Origin: Bacteroidales bacterium
GTDB lineage: Bacteria > Bacteroidota > Bacteroidia > Bacteroidales > F082
Assembly: GCA_013141455.1 (NCBI GenBank)
Contig: JABFQW010000003.1
Coordinates: forward strand, 32,473 to 96,472
Reading direction: 5' to 3'
DNA length: 64,000 bases
This document shows, piece after piece, positions 34,972 to 43,237 of this stretch. Both the position numbers and the translations under genes were made by a program. The notes under the pieces were generated by a model. That model saw only the letters and a list, made by a program, of their open reading frames with translations. It was not told where the DNA came from and searched no databases. The stretch's first letter is position 1; the number at the start of each line of letters is the position of its first letter.

Positions 34972-35101
34972 GGCAATTATTTCATGATTAAATGTTAAAC
35001 CCAAATTCATTTCATTTACCGGTTGGAATATATTTCATCGCATGTTGACTCTGACAAATTTAACCCATAAAAACATGATTTACATATAGTTTTTTTGTTG
35101 G
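34972..35101 (-). repeat. Island direct repeat, copy A (3' of the beta-lactamase gene)
   Basis: It contains GGCAATTATTTCATGATTAAAT (34972-34993), written here as one 22-bp block with its mid-part variable, then ATTCATTTCATTTACCGG (35005-35022) and a 60-bp block (35042-35101) with GACAAATTTAACCCATAAAA near its middle. The 60-bp block recurs at 36186-36243 in the same orientation. The first block recurs at 36163 and 43186. The rest of the 348-bp gap (34847-35194) holds no gene. Confidence 0.75.
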
Positions 35102-35194
35102 TTCAGCACAAAGTATCTTATATGCAAAGACCTTCTATGTATCACCTCACCCCCAATTACCACCTATACGCTGTTATCATACAGGCATTGTTTT

Positions 35195-36100
35195 TTATGG
35201 CTGGTTCATAAAATAATCCCAGGCTACTTTTGCAATGTCGGAAATGATTTTCTCGTTTGTTTCGATATTTTCCTTCGATTCGGTCACAAAAACACTGATG
35301 TAAAAGTGTTTCCCGTTTGGTAAAAAGATGATCCCGATATCGTTTACCGCGGCAGTTATTCCCGTGGTTTCATTTGTTCCAGACCAACCTGTTTTGTGTG
35401 CAACAATCGTTTCTTCAGGTAGTTGTCCTTTTAGCCTGTTTTGTCCTGTTTGGGTAGCTTTCATCATTTTCCACACAAAATCATAACTTTTTTGGGAAAG
35501 TAGATTGCCTTTGTTTTCATAAAATGTTTGTAGTATTCTGTTTGCTTCTTTTGGGGTTGTCCAGTTTTGAAACTGTAAATCCCAATTATTTTGCATCGTT
35601 TCTTCGTTGATTTTTACAGCAATGTCGTTGAAGTTGTTATTTGCAAAATACGTTTCAACAGCCTGAGGTTTTCCGAGAAGCTTCAGCAATACATCGCAAC
35701 CAACATTGTCGCTTAAAGTGATGGTATATTCAAGAATTTCAGCGATTGTAAGTGTAGCGCCATCGGGATACTTTTCTCTTATCGGACTCCAGAGCCCGGG
35801 CAAAAGTTCGCTCTTTTTGATTTCAATTTTTTGGTCAAGGGAGAAGTTGCCTTTGTCCATTTCGGCCAATAAAGTCAATGCAATCGGGAATTTGAATACG
35901 CTTTGCATCGGAAAATGATCTGATCCTTTCATGCTCAACGTGTCATCTTTATCCACTCCGTTAATGGCAACACCGACTACTGAATTCTTCGAATGGATGA
36001 TTTGCCCGATGTTTTGTCGTAATGTTTCGATAGTTTGTGAATAGGCCTGTGTCGAAATCAATAAGATTAACAGGAATGTCAGTCGAAATTGTGTTGTCAT
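35195..36100 (-). CDS. Class A beta-lactamase, VEB/PER-like
   Basis: A 301-residue serine beta-lactamase with a signal peptide (ending near QAYSQ) for export to the periplasm. It has the active-site SxxK in MQSVFKFPIA (Ser67 and Lys70 of the precursor), SDN in TLSDNVGCDVLL, the Glu of the omega loop in the INEETMQNNWD region and the KTG motif in VAHKTGWSGTN. From memory it is strikingly similar along its length to VEB-type extended-spectrum enzymes (for example KSYDFVWKMM, RLKGQLPEETIVAHKTG, NEKIISDIAKVAW). Trp follows KTG where VEB has Thr, which may alter substrate range. Direct repeats flank the gene. Confidence 0.9.
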   Translation of the reverse strand: MTTQFRLTFLLILLISTQAYSQTIETLRQNIGQIIHSKNSVVGVAINGVDKDDTLSMKGSDHFPMQSVFKFPIALTLLAEMDKGNFSLDQKIEIKKSELLPGLWSPIREKYPDGATLTIAEILEYTITLSDNVGCDVLLKLLGKPQAVETYFANNNFNDIAVKINEETMQNNWDLQFQNWTTPKEANRILQTFYENKGNLLSQKSYDFVWKMMKATQTGQNRLKGQLPEETIVAHKTGWSGTNETTGITAAVNDIGIIFLPNGKHFYISVFVTESKENIETNEKIISDIAKVAWDYFMNQP

Positions 36101-36162
36101 TTTTCTTTTATTTTATGCCTCATTTGGGTTACTTGCTTACAATAGAACGCTAATCGACTTCG

Positions 36163-36243
36163 GGCAGTTATTTAGTGATTAAATCATGTTTACGCTGACA
36201 AATTTATCCCATAAAAACATGATCTACAAATGTTTTTTGTTGG
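36163..36243 (-). repeat. Island direct repeat, copy B (3' of hipT)
   Basis: GGCAGTTATTTAGTGATTAA (36163-36182) then a 58-bp block (36186-36243) matching copy A's 35042-35101 with few differences (GACAAATTTATCCCATAAAA core, ending TTTTTTGTTGG). It lies 88 bp after the hipT stop and 62 bp upstream of the beta-lactamase start. Confidence 0.75.
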
Positions 36244-36331
36244 GAAAATCATGCGATGCGAATTGCCTTTTTCGTCAACATTTTTTAGCGGAGCTGTTAA
36301 AGAGATAATAAACAGGCCTTTAATATTCCTG

Positions 36332-37279
36332 TCAATTGGTGGTCAGCAATTGCAATCTATCCGACACAATCTGTTTAAACAGCTCTTTTTGTTCTTCCGG
36401 CAAAAAACTGTTGTCAATCCACCAGGCAGCCGTTTCCGATTGTTTTAAAAATGATTGATAACAATTTTGCATTTGCTTATCGTTCAATGCCAGACTTATA
36501 CCAAATACATCAAAATCTTTTTTTGTTATCTTATTTTTTCTGCCATTTAACGTCAGACCTATTTGTTCGGTTTCATTTTTAATAGCTAAGGCTGTGTTAA
36601 CTAAATCATAGGCAGGACTTAAAGCGAATACACCTTCTTCTTTTTCGAGCATTGAAAAATTCTTCAAATGCATATCTGCATTAGCTGTTATAAAACTAAA
36701 AAGTACCAATTCGAAATAGCGCAACGCATCCAAACCAGCCTGTGTTGAATATTGTTTAACTGCTTTACCCGTCTTTTCGTAACTGCCTCTGTATTTATAC
36801 TCAGTAAGTGTTTCGGTAAGCTGACATAAATCTTCGCAGGTCAATTTATTTTCGCCATCCCTGTCGAATCGTTTCGTGAGGTAGGCAGTGGAGCCTGATG
36901 GTAATCGTATCAAACCATGAATAGCTGTTTCAATGCCAAATACATGGGCAAGATGCATGCATAAATCTTCATTTTCAGGCAAAGATGTGTAGGTGTTACT
37001 TTGTGGTTTTAAGATGTAATTGCTTCTACCATCGATGATTGTGAATCGGATATTCTTTTTACTTTCTTCCAGCCATAAACTTAATTTTGGTTGAACCCCG
37101 GTAATGGTACTGTTTGCACCAACAATTTTTTGGGCATATTCGGTTAGTTTTTTTTCATCAATATCAATCAATGGTATCTGATTCGTTCCAAAAATAATCT
37201 TTACACATATTGGGTGATAATCGATTGTTTCATCCGTCAAGGGTTTGTAGCAAAGCAGGCAGTTCATTTTATTTTTCAT
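36332..37279 (-). CDS. hipT: HipT-like kinase, toxin of a split HipA system
   Basis: A 315-residue HipA-like Ser/Thr kinase lacking the HipA N-terminal subdomain, which is encoded separately just upstream. A zinc-ribbon-like N-terminus (Cys7, Cys10, His22, Cys25) precedes the flexible phosphate-binding loop STITGVQPK (57-65). Catalytic and metal residues appear in ANADMHLKNFSML and SPAYDLVNT. HipBST kinases are reported to phosphorylate tryptophanyl-tRNA synthetase; the target here is unknown. The loop has T-I-T where E. coli HipT has a serine-type S-I-S pair (from memory). It overlaps hipS by 11 bp. Confidence 0.85.
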   Translation of the reverse strand: MKNKMNCLLCYKPLTDETIDYHPICVKIIFGTNQIPLIDIDEKKLTEYAQKIVGANSTITGVQPKLSLWLEESKKNIRFTIIDGRSNYILKPQSNTYTSLPENEDLCMHLAHVFGIETAIHGLIRLPSGSTAYLTKRFDRDGENKLTCEDLCQLTETLTEYKYRGSYEKTGKAVKQYSTQAGLDALRYFELVLFSFITANADMHLKNFSMLEKEEGVFALSPAYDLVNTALAIKNETEQIGLTLNGRKNKITKKDFDVFGISLALNDKQMQNCYQSFLKQSETAAWWIDNSFLPEEQKELFKQIVSDRLQLLTTN

Positions 37280-37586
37280 TTATTATACTGATGTCGCCGA
37301 TACAATCTTTACAAAGCGTAAGTAACAAAGCCATCCTGTCGCGGGGATTCAGTTTCCAATTATCAATTGCAATTTTCAACAACCATCCTTCGGGTATGAG
37401 CCCGTCAAAAAATGGTATCAGGTTTTTATCTGAAAACACCTCTGAACGCAATGGTAAGGTTCTGCTTACAGGACCATATATGGGTTGCTGTAAATAGGAG
37501 ACGTTGTATTGAAACGAATAACCGTTTTCATCTTCCCAAATTGTACCTGCCAGTTTGTTTTTTTTATAAACCAATCCTTTTTTCAT
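37269..37586 (-). CDS. hipS: HipS-like protein (HipA N-terminal subdomain)
   Basis: A 105-residue protein corresponding to the couple_hipA subdomain. It has KKGLVYKKNKLAGTIWEDENG, the FDGLIPEGWLLKIA block and an end LLTLCKDCIGDISII that matches the LL-x(4)-D-x-x-G-x-x-I pattern of HipA. In three-gene HipBST loci this separate domain acts as the antitoxin of the HipT kinase. It starts 11 bp after the HTH gene and overlaps the kinase gene, as expected for translational coupling. Confidence 0.85.
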   Translation of the reverse strand: MKKGLVYKKNKLAGTIWEDENGYSFQYNVSYLQQPIYGPVSRTLPLRSEVFSDKNLIPFFDGLIPEGWLLKIAIDNWKLNPRDRMALLLTLCKDCIGDISIINEK

Positions 37587-37597
37587 GCTTTGAGCCT

Positions 37598-38029
37598 TTA
37601 TTGGATTTCGATTTGCTGAATATCACGATGCTGAATGATTTCGGTGAGGCTATCCTCTGGTTTTTGCTGATATTTTAAAGCATTGTTGTTCGGGACAAAT
37701 AGCCAGGCAGTAATCTTATTCTCCTGTATATCTATTATTTCCTTTATTATAATGCCATATTTTGAAATCTTGTTTGTTAGCGTGATTTTTACAGCTTCAT
37801 GAAGGTAGTTCCAAAAAATGTCGTAGGCATCAAGCTGTTGTTTCTCAGGAGCTAATTGAAAGCCAAACAGGGCTAATACCTGTTCTACTTTGTTTAATTG
37901 TAAGGTTTCTTTGCCTTGTTCCATGTCGCGAATAAAACGGATGCCAACTCCGGCTTTGGCTGCCAGGTCTTCCTGGGTTAATCCCTGCTTTTTTCGTTGA
38001 TATTTAATGAATGACGATATATTTCCCAT
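37598..38029 (-). CDS. hipB: HipB-like XRE-family DNA-binding protein with C-terminal extension
   Basis: A 143-residue protein with an XRE helix-turn-helix at about 4-58 (FIKYQRKKQGLTQEDLAAKAGVGIRFIRDMEQGK...LNKVEQVLALFGF). Classical HipB ends soon after this domain. Here about 80 extra residues follow (from about 62, DAYDIFWNYLHEAVK...), of unknown fold. ATG 38029 is chosen because the HTH starts there; an upstream in-frame Met at 38074 would place the start inside the predicted operators. It should repress its own operon and help hold the toxin complex. Confidence 0.85.
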   Translation of the reverse strand: MGNISSFIKYQRKKQGLTQEDLAAKAGVGIRFIRDMEQGKETLQLNKVEQVLALFGFQLAPEKQQLDAYDIFWNYLHEAVKITLTNKISKYGIIIKEIIDIQENKITAWLFVPNNNALKYQQKPEDSLTEIIQHRDIQQIEIQ

Positions 38030-38040
38030 AGCTGTGTTAT

Positions 38041-38131
38041 ACCTTAACGGGTACAAATATAACATTTTGTTCAATAATAATTCCGTTCGGGTATAATTAT
38101 TTAAATAAATTACTTTATAGTCCCGAACGGG
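38041..38131 (-). promoter_or_regulatory. Predicted hip operators and promoter
   Basis: Three related sites lie upstream of hipB: TATAG-TCCCGAACGGG-TATA (38117-38135, palindromic around AA 38126-38127), TTCCGTTCGGGTATAA (38081-38096, around TT 38086-38087), and a weaker ACCTTAACGGGTA (38041-38053). A minus-strand -7 box TATATTTG sits at 38054-38061, next to the weak site. HipB binding is inferred. Confidence 0.55.
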
Positions 38132-38224
38132 TATATAAAACTTAAGCCTTGATATAATTGAATAGTTGATTATTTAACCGGGCTGGGGACTGGTTACGGT
38201 TTGGAAGTATGAAATTTGACTTTT

Positions 38225-38240
38225 GCAGGTGATTACCTGC
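38225..38240. other. Short hairpin in the gap upstream of the hip locus
   Basis: GCAGGT-GATT-ACCTGC pairs perfectly (6-bp stem, 4-nt loop) in the 242-bp gap between the esterase gene stop and the hip operators. There is no T-run. Nothing else was recognised in the gap. Confidence 0.3.
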
Positions 38241-38316
38241 CTGCCATAGCGAGAGGAGAGAATAGTTGAACTACCTCTGAAACCCTTGTTGCGTATAGCC
38301 TTTGTGAGCATTTTGT

Positions 38317-39120
38317 TTATTTTGTATTATCATCTATTTTCCAATCTTTATAAATCATTTCAAAACCAGCACAAATGCTTTTAAACCCTAATGAGTTATG
38401 AGTTTCACTTTTATAATGCACATAATCCCATCTAATCCCTTCCGGTGCATGTTTTTCAAGCACTTCAATAAAAGGGAATACTCCCATTTCCTTCTCATTT
38501 GACAATGAAATAAAGATTGATTTGTTACTATCCTTATTGTAATTTAAAAAATCGGGCATTTTCTTAATACATGATTGATCATCGTACCACAAACTTGGAT
38601 CAATGCATATATATGACTTGAATAAATCAGGTTGATTTTCCAACGCATAAATCGCAAATAATCCACCTGCAGAATGTCCAATAATACAACGTTCTGAATT
38701 TGACGGATAAGTTGAGTCAATTAATGTTACTAATTCCGAACTAAGGAAACTAAGGAATTTATCAGCTCCACCTCCTGTCGGTTGTTCTTTCGAAGGTGTT
38801 GGTAAATAATCTTTTTCTCTATCGTTGGAGACAACACCCACAATGATCATTCGGGGCATAATTTTCAATATATCTGAATAATAATTTACAATTCCGAATG
38901 TTGCAAAAAGATTATTCCCCGGATCTAAGACATAAACGACCGGAAATTTTTCATCAGGTCTGTCTTTGTAATTATAAGGAGGGATTACAACTATCGTTTT
39001 TCGTTCATTAAGGATTTTTGATTCAAAACTTATTTTGTCTCCAATGACAAAATCACTCTTTTTTTGTTGGGCAAAACAGATGCTAAATTGTGTCAGGATT
39101 AAGAGAGCTGAAATCTTCAT
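38317..39120 (-). CDS. Secreted putative esterase (alpha/beta hydrolase)
   Basis: A protein of about 267 residues with signal peptide MKISALLILTQFSICFAQ. It belongs to the putative esterase/IroE-like alpha/beta-hydrolases: FPVVYVLDPGNN, the nucleophile elbow CIIGHSAGGLFAIYAL with catalytic Ser, and a late SETHNSLG with the probable catalytic His. It would cleave an ester in the periplasm or outside the cell; the substrate is unknown. ATG 39120 is chosen for the signal peptide; ATG 39177 would add 19 polar residues. Confidence 0.8.
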   Translation of the reverse strand: MKISALLILTQFSICFAQQKKSDFVIGDKISFESKILNERKTIVVIPPYNYKDRPDEKFPVVYVLDPGNNLFATFGIVNYYSDILKIMPRMIIVGVVSNDREKDYLPTPSKEQPTGGGADKFLSFLSSELVTLIDSTYPSNSERCIIGHSAGGLFAIYALENQPDLFKSYICIDPSLWYDDQSCIKKMPDFLNYNKDSNKSIFISLSNEKEMGVFPFIEVLEKHAPEGIRWDYVHYKSETHNSLGFKSICAGFEMIYKDWKIDDNTK

Positions 39121-39297
39121 CTTTGAACTTATCTTCACCTCATTCGGAATACCTTTTAACTTCTTATAAATGTTCATTGTTTTATTTTATTAAATTTAAT
39201 ATAGGACGGTTTCAGGTATGACAAGTTACATTTACGGTTGAATTATATTATAAAAGTCATGCAAATGTGTCTGAGGGCGAAGGAGAGGTTGGCCCGA

Positions 39298-40221
39298 CTA
39301 TTTTTCAGCCATGCTTTTTTTCCTTAATCTATCTATGAATTTTGTGCTCACCCAATAAATATCCATGTCATTCTCTTCATCTGTCCAACGAGTAAAAAAC
39401 AAATACCTCCCATCAGGACTTACGGCCGGAAATGTTTCTTGCGACCCTGTGTTTATTGGCTCACCCAAATTTATCGGTTCTAACCATTTATCAGTATGAA
39501 TATCGTGAAAGCTGATGTATAAATCACCATAATTCTGCCCTCTTTGAGACGAGAATAGTAAATAGCTGTTATCCGGGGCAATAAATGGGGTCCAATCCAT
39601 TGAAGCACCCGAGTTTATACATTCAGGTAAAGTATCGGATCTAAGATATTCTCCATTTTTAAAACGGGACTTTACGATATCACATGTCCAATTAGTATTA
39701 GTAGTTCTATGGTCTAAATAATATAAAGTTCCATCGGTGGTTAATGAAGCCTGACATTGACCATCTAAAGTATTTACTGAGGAATTTAATCGTTGTGGTT
39801 TATTCCAATTGATACCTTGCTTTTCTATAAACCAAATATCAGTGTTACCTTTAGTATCTGCTCCAAAATATATCTTTTCACCATTCGACGTTATGAAAGG
39901 ATCAAAGTGGTTAATACTATCACCTAAAGGGTTAAAAACTTCTGGTTTTGTCCATTGATTATTAATTTTTATCATCCGCCAAATAGTTAACCTGGCTTCT
40001 TGATTCTCACGCGATACCCAATAAACTTCGTTTCCATCTGAGGAGAAAATTGCAGCGCTATGCTCAAGCGTATTTTTGGAAATGATTTCAGGCGCAAAAA
40101 TCATTGGAGTATCACCTGGAGGAGTTTGTCCAAAATAATCACCATATAAATCGGTAAATTGTTGTCCAAGTAAGGATTTGACAATTAAAATCAGCGTAAT
40201 AATCAGTAATCCATTTTTCAT
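39298..40221 (-). CDS. Secreted PD40/TolB-like beta-propeller protein
   Basis: A 307-residue protein with a signal peptide (ending near LLGQ), then repeated blades of the PD40 type: HSAAIFSSDGNEVYWVS, FDPFITSNGEKIYFGAD, CQASLTTDGTLYYLD, WTPFIAPDNSYLLFSS and TFPAVSPDGRYLFFTRW. No catalytic domain is attached. Such propellers usually bind proteins or sugars. It lies between two secreted hydrolase genes on the same strand; spacing of 120 bp and 45 bp allows co-transcription. Confidence 0.8.
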   Translation of the reverse strand: MKNGLLIITLILIVKSLLGQQFTDLYGDYFGQTPPGDTPMIFAPEIISKNTLEHSAAIFSSDGNEVYWVSRENQEARLTIWRMIKINNQWTKPEVFNPLGDSINHFDPFITSNGEKIYFGADTKGNTDIWFIEKQGINWNKPQRLNSSVNTLDGQCQASLTTDGTLYYLDHRTTNTNWTCDIVKSRFKNGEYLRSDTLPECINSGASMDWTPFIAPDNSYLLFSSQRGQNYGDLYISFHDIHTDKWLEPINLGEPINTGSQETFPAVSPDGRYLFFTRWTDEENDMDIYWVSTKFIDRLRKKSMAEK

Positions 40222-40266
40222 ATGGTCTTATATTTAGTGTTTTAGTTTCTTCTCTCAGAATATACC

Positions 40267-41997
40267 TTAGTCAATTTTTCTCATCGTTAATCCGTCTAGT
40301 TTCATTATGTCTTTTTGGTTTTCTTTGCCAAAGCTTATTGTTTCTCCCCCGGTTTCGCCAAATCCGCATGTAATAAGTTCATTATCATTTTCAATAAGCA
40401 TGTAATTTATGTATTCTCCTTCAGAGTATACCTTCTTTAATTGCAGTAAATTATTATCAGCTATTGAAAGTTCCATTTCCAATATCTTATTCCATTGTTC
40501 AATATTATTGTCAACTAATTTATATTTCCCTAAACGGGCTCTCCACGTTTCATTTATTTCCTTGGGAGTTTCAAGAATACCAAGAGGTTGTCGTTTATAG
40601 CCGGCATCTTGCCAAACAAGCAATTTATACCCCATTACTTCGTAAAAAACAAATCTTGGTTTTTTCATCCATCGAACTGTGTCTGCTTTAATTGTGCCGG
40701 GTAAAAACTCATCATTTGTCTGAGGTTTCAATTCGAAATTGCCATATGGGGAATTAAGTAGCAATTTATCATTTTCGAATTTAACATCATGAATTTCGCT
40801 GGTATTAACATATATTCCTGTATGCAATTTTAGCGAATCTATAAAAATGTTATCTGATGTATGATTTTTATAAGGATATGAGTGTATCAGATTTGCTGAT
40901 TTTATTCCGGAAAGTTCCCAGAATTTATCGGTTGCTTCACCGGTTAAATCCATTCCTCCCACTGTATTAACTAAAAATATAGCGGCTATTTTCTTTTTCA
41001 AATCAATTGTAAGAGAAGCAATCGCTACAAAGTGACTTCCACCATGCATAATTACCAAACTGGAATCATTTTTAAACACATCCCATCCCATACAGGTATT
41101 TCTGTTTTCAATATTATCATTATTTATTTCGTCGAACAGTTTTAATGTTTCAGGTCTTATGAAGCCTCCCTTTTTTCCATGATAGATAGCTATCATTTCC
41201 AAAGCAAATTTTACCATATCATCAATTGTTGATATTAAATCACCTGCCGGCATACCTCGTCCATATTTAACAGGATAATAGGTACCGGTTGAATCATAAG
41301 TCTTGCTTAAATTATTTAATGTGGTGTAGCCTAAAAATCCGGAGTTATTCATCCCAATCGGTTTTAAAATATTGTTTTGAATGTATAAGGGATAATCCTG
41401 TTTACTAACTTTTAAAATGGTGTGCCCTAAAAGAGCATAACCTGGATTGGAATAATGATAAATGAAATTGACAGGATATGCCAGATACTCACCTTTGAGG
41501 TAACTAACAGTATTTGTATAGTTTTCATTAACAGCCCAAAAATTTTTGATCATATTGTTTGGAATTCCTGATGTATGTTGAATTACTGATTTAACAGTAA
41601 TATCGTTGATATTGGATTTTCTAGTTTTAATACTGAATTCTGGCAGATATTCTACCAAGGGTTTATCAACATCTAATAATTTTTTCTCCTGCAGTTGCAT
41701 GACACCCATCCCTGTAAAAGGCTTTGTAATTGAACCAATGTTTAAAGCTGTTTGAGTAGTAAAGGGAATCTTATTCTCTTTATCGGCAAAACCAAAGCCC
41801 TCTTTCCAAACAGAATCGCCAAGTATCAATGCGGCACCTACTCCAACAAGGTGCCCGGTTTGCATTTTCTCCCTGATAAGTGTTTTGTATTCTTCAATTA
41901 GTTTTGAATTGATTAATTGATTGCTTTCTTGCGCATGCAACAACGACATTGTTGACATTAAAATGATCGTCAGAAAAGGAAATAATTTTTGTTTCAT
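40267..41997 (-). CDS. Secreted serine hydrolase of the class C beta-lactamase/PBP fold
   Basis: A 576-residue protein with a signal peptide (ending LLHAQ). The beta-lactamase-family domain (about 35-365) has the SxxK in IGSITKPFTGMG, YSN in IYHYSNPGYALLG and an HGG motif (VIMHGGSHF) in place of KTG. A C-terminal lipocalin-like/DUF3471-type region (about 390-576) follows. Proteins of this type are mostly esterases or D-amino peptidases rather than antibiotic-hydrolysing enzymes. It is probably transcribed from the -7 box at 42033-42040. Confidence 0.85.
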   Translation of the reverse strand: MKQKLFPFLTIILMSTMSLLHAQESNQLINSKLIEEYKTLIREKMQTGHLVGVGAALILGDSVWKEGFGFADKENKIPFTTQTALNIGSITKPFTGMGVMQLQEKKLLDVDKPLVEYLPEFSIKTRKSNINDITVKSVIQHTSGIPNNMIKNFWAVNENYTNTVSYLKGEYLAYPVNFIYHYSNPGYALLGHTILKVSKQDYPLYIQNNILKPIGMNNSGFLGYTTLNNLSKTYDSTGTYYPVKYGRGMPAGDLISTIDDMVKFALEMIAIYHGKKGGFIRPETLKLFDEINNDNIENRNTCMGWDVFKNDSSLVIMHGGSHFVAIASLTIDLKKKIAAIFLVNTVGGMDLTGEATDKFWELSGIKSANLIHSYPYKNHTSDNIFIDSLKLHTGIYVNTSEIHDVKFENDKLLLNSPYGNFELKPQTNDEFLPGTIKADTVRWMKKPRFVFYEVMGYKLLVWQDAGYKRQPLGILETPKEINETWRARLGKYKLVDNNIEQWNKILEMELSIADNNLLQLKKVYSEGEYINYMLIENDNELITCGFGETGGETISFGKENQKDIMKLDGLTMRKID

Positions 41998-42032
41998 AAG
42001 ATTTTAAAATTTATTACATTTCGTTTCTCCGA

Positions 42033-42040
42033 CAAAAGTA
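42033..42040 (-). promoter_or_regulatory. Predicted -7 promoter box for the serine hydrolase gene
   Basis: TACTTTTG on the minus strand matches TAnnTTTG, 35 bp upstream of the start codon at 41997. Confidence 0.4.
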
Positions 42041-42123
42041 GAGGATGGATTAGAGGGTTGGAATACAAAAGGGATAAGCGGTAAAATTTAGTTAATAAGC
42101 GGTTGGGATTCCGATGCCCGCTC

Positions 42124-42930
42124 TTATAAATTCAATTCCTTTCTTATCATTATAGCATACCTTCGGCTGACTTCTTCAGGGATATCTGAATTGTTCAACC
42201 TGATTCTATAAGTATAGTTATGCCAGGGTTCAATCTTTTCAATAAAATTCTTATTTATAATAGTTGATCTATGGATACGCAGGAAGGTGCTTTTTGGTAA
42301 ATCATTCTCCCATTTTACTAAAGGCTTTTTCAGTTCGTATTTTATATTCCTATTATCAACGATACTGGAATAATTACCATTTATTGAGACTTTTACGATA
42401 TTTTTAAAAGGGAGCAGCACTATATCATTCTTCAAGTAAACCGAGATAGTATCATTTAAGTTAGAATTCTCTTCTTTATTCATACTCTTGATTTCTTTAT
42501 GGGCATTGGATTCCTCCAGTAATTTGCTGAAATAGTAAAGAATACTAAAAAATGCTACAACAAATGTGAAAGGGAAAGTGCGCCTTGAATTAATGTCCCA
42601 GGAAATATCTAATTGGTTTATATCTGGATTGATAATCCATGAAATAATTGGTTCAAAGAGGCCCCAGGTGTAAGCTCCAATAAATGATATTGTAATTATA
42701 TAGATGACAGAAAGAACGGTGTCTATCTTCTTTATTATTAACCAATTATAAAATTTAGTCAGAAGATAAAATACTATTAGGCCGCAAAAGGTAAATAAGA
42801 TAGTCCATAAAATTAACAATGGTGTACCATAAACCTTTTTCTTAAAAAAAAGGATATTAATCGTTAGAAGTAATAACCAATAAATTGACCAACCGACAAG
42901 CTGTAATCGTATATGTTTCTTAATTTTCAT
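42124..42930 (-). CDS. Membrane-anchored LytTR transcriptional regulator
   Basis: A 268-residue protein with four membrane helices (about 10-30, 40-65, 75-95 and 115-135) and a C-terminal LytTR DNA-binding domain (about 165-268: LLPFKNIVKVSINGNYSSI, FLRIHRSTIINKNFIEKIEP). There is no kinase or receiver domain, so it would bind DNA from the membrane in response to an unknown cue. It lies upstream of three secreted-protein genes on the same strand and is a candidate regulator of them. Confidence 0.85.
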   Translation of the reverse strand: MKIKKHIRLQLVGWSIYWLLLLTINILFFKKKVYGTPLLILWTILFTFCGLIVFYLLTKFYNWLIIKKIDTVLSVIYIITISFIGAYTWGLFEPIISWIINPDINQLDISWDINSRRTFPFTFVVAFFSILYYFSKLLEESNAHKEIKSMNKEENSNLNDTISVYLKNDIVLLPFKNIVKVSINGNYSSIVDNRNIKYELKKPLVKWENDLPKSTFLRIHRSTIINKNFIEKIEPWHNYTYRIRLNNSDIPEEVSRRYAIMIRKELNL

Positions 42931-43237
42931 AATAATAATATGTCAACCTATTTATACGTTGAATAATGGAATGCAACAACATATAAAAGTATAAAAACAT
43001 TCCAACAGCGATATCTGGGTCAAGAAAAGAAGTATATAGTGGCGATGAAAGACATGTAGGGAAAGAGCGGACACACGCTGCTTTTGTGAGAGAGGTTCTT
43101 ATTTCTTTTTCGTTTCGTGAACTTTGAATTTGACTATCTGCGTCATCAAATTACCATGCTTCTACAGAATCGCGAATCACCATCAGGCAGTTATTGGCGA
43201 TTAAATCGAACACATAATCATTTCATTTACAGGCTAT
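42931..43237. other. Intergenic region with island repeat copy C
   Basis: 307 bp without a convincing ORF between the LytTR and pagL-like genes. Only its end, next to the pagL-like stop codon, carries recognisable structure: the repeat at 43186-43233. Confidence 0.4.
43186..43233 (-). repeat. Island direct repeat, copy C (3' of the pagL-like gene)
   Basis: GGCAGTTATTGGCGATTAAA (43186-43205) and AATCATTTCATTTACAGG (43216-43233) match the first two blocks of copy A (34972-34993 and 35005-35022) with the same order and orientation. The 60-bp block shared by A and B is absent here. Confidence 0.6.

Noticed and set aside
40267..41997. Class C beta-lactamase as an antibiotic-resistance gene
   Set aside because: The third motif is HGG, not KTG, and a long lipocalin-like C-terminal region is present, as in esterase/peptidase relatives rather than AmpC.
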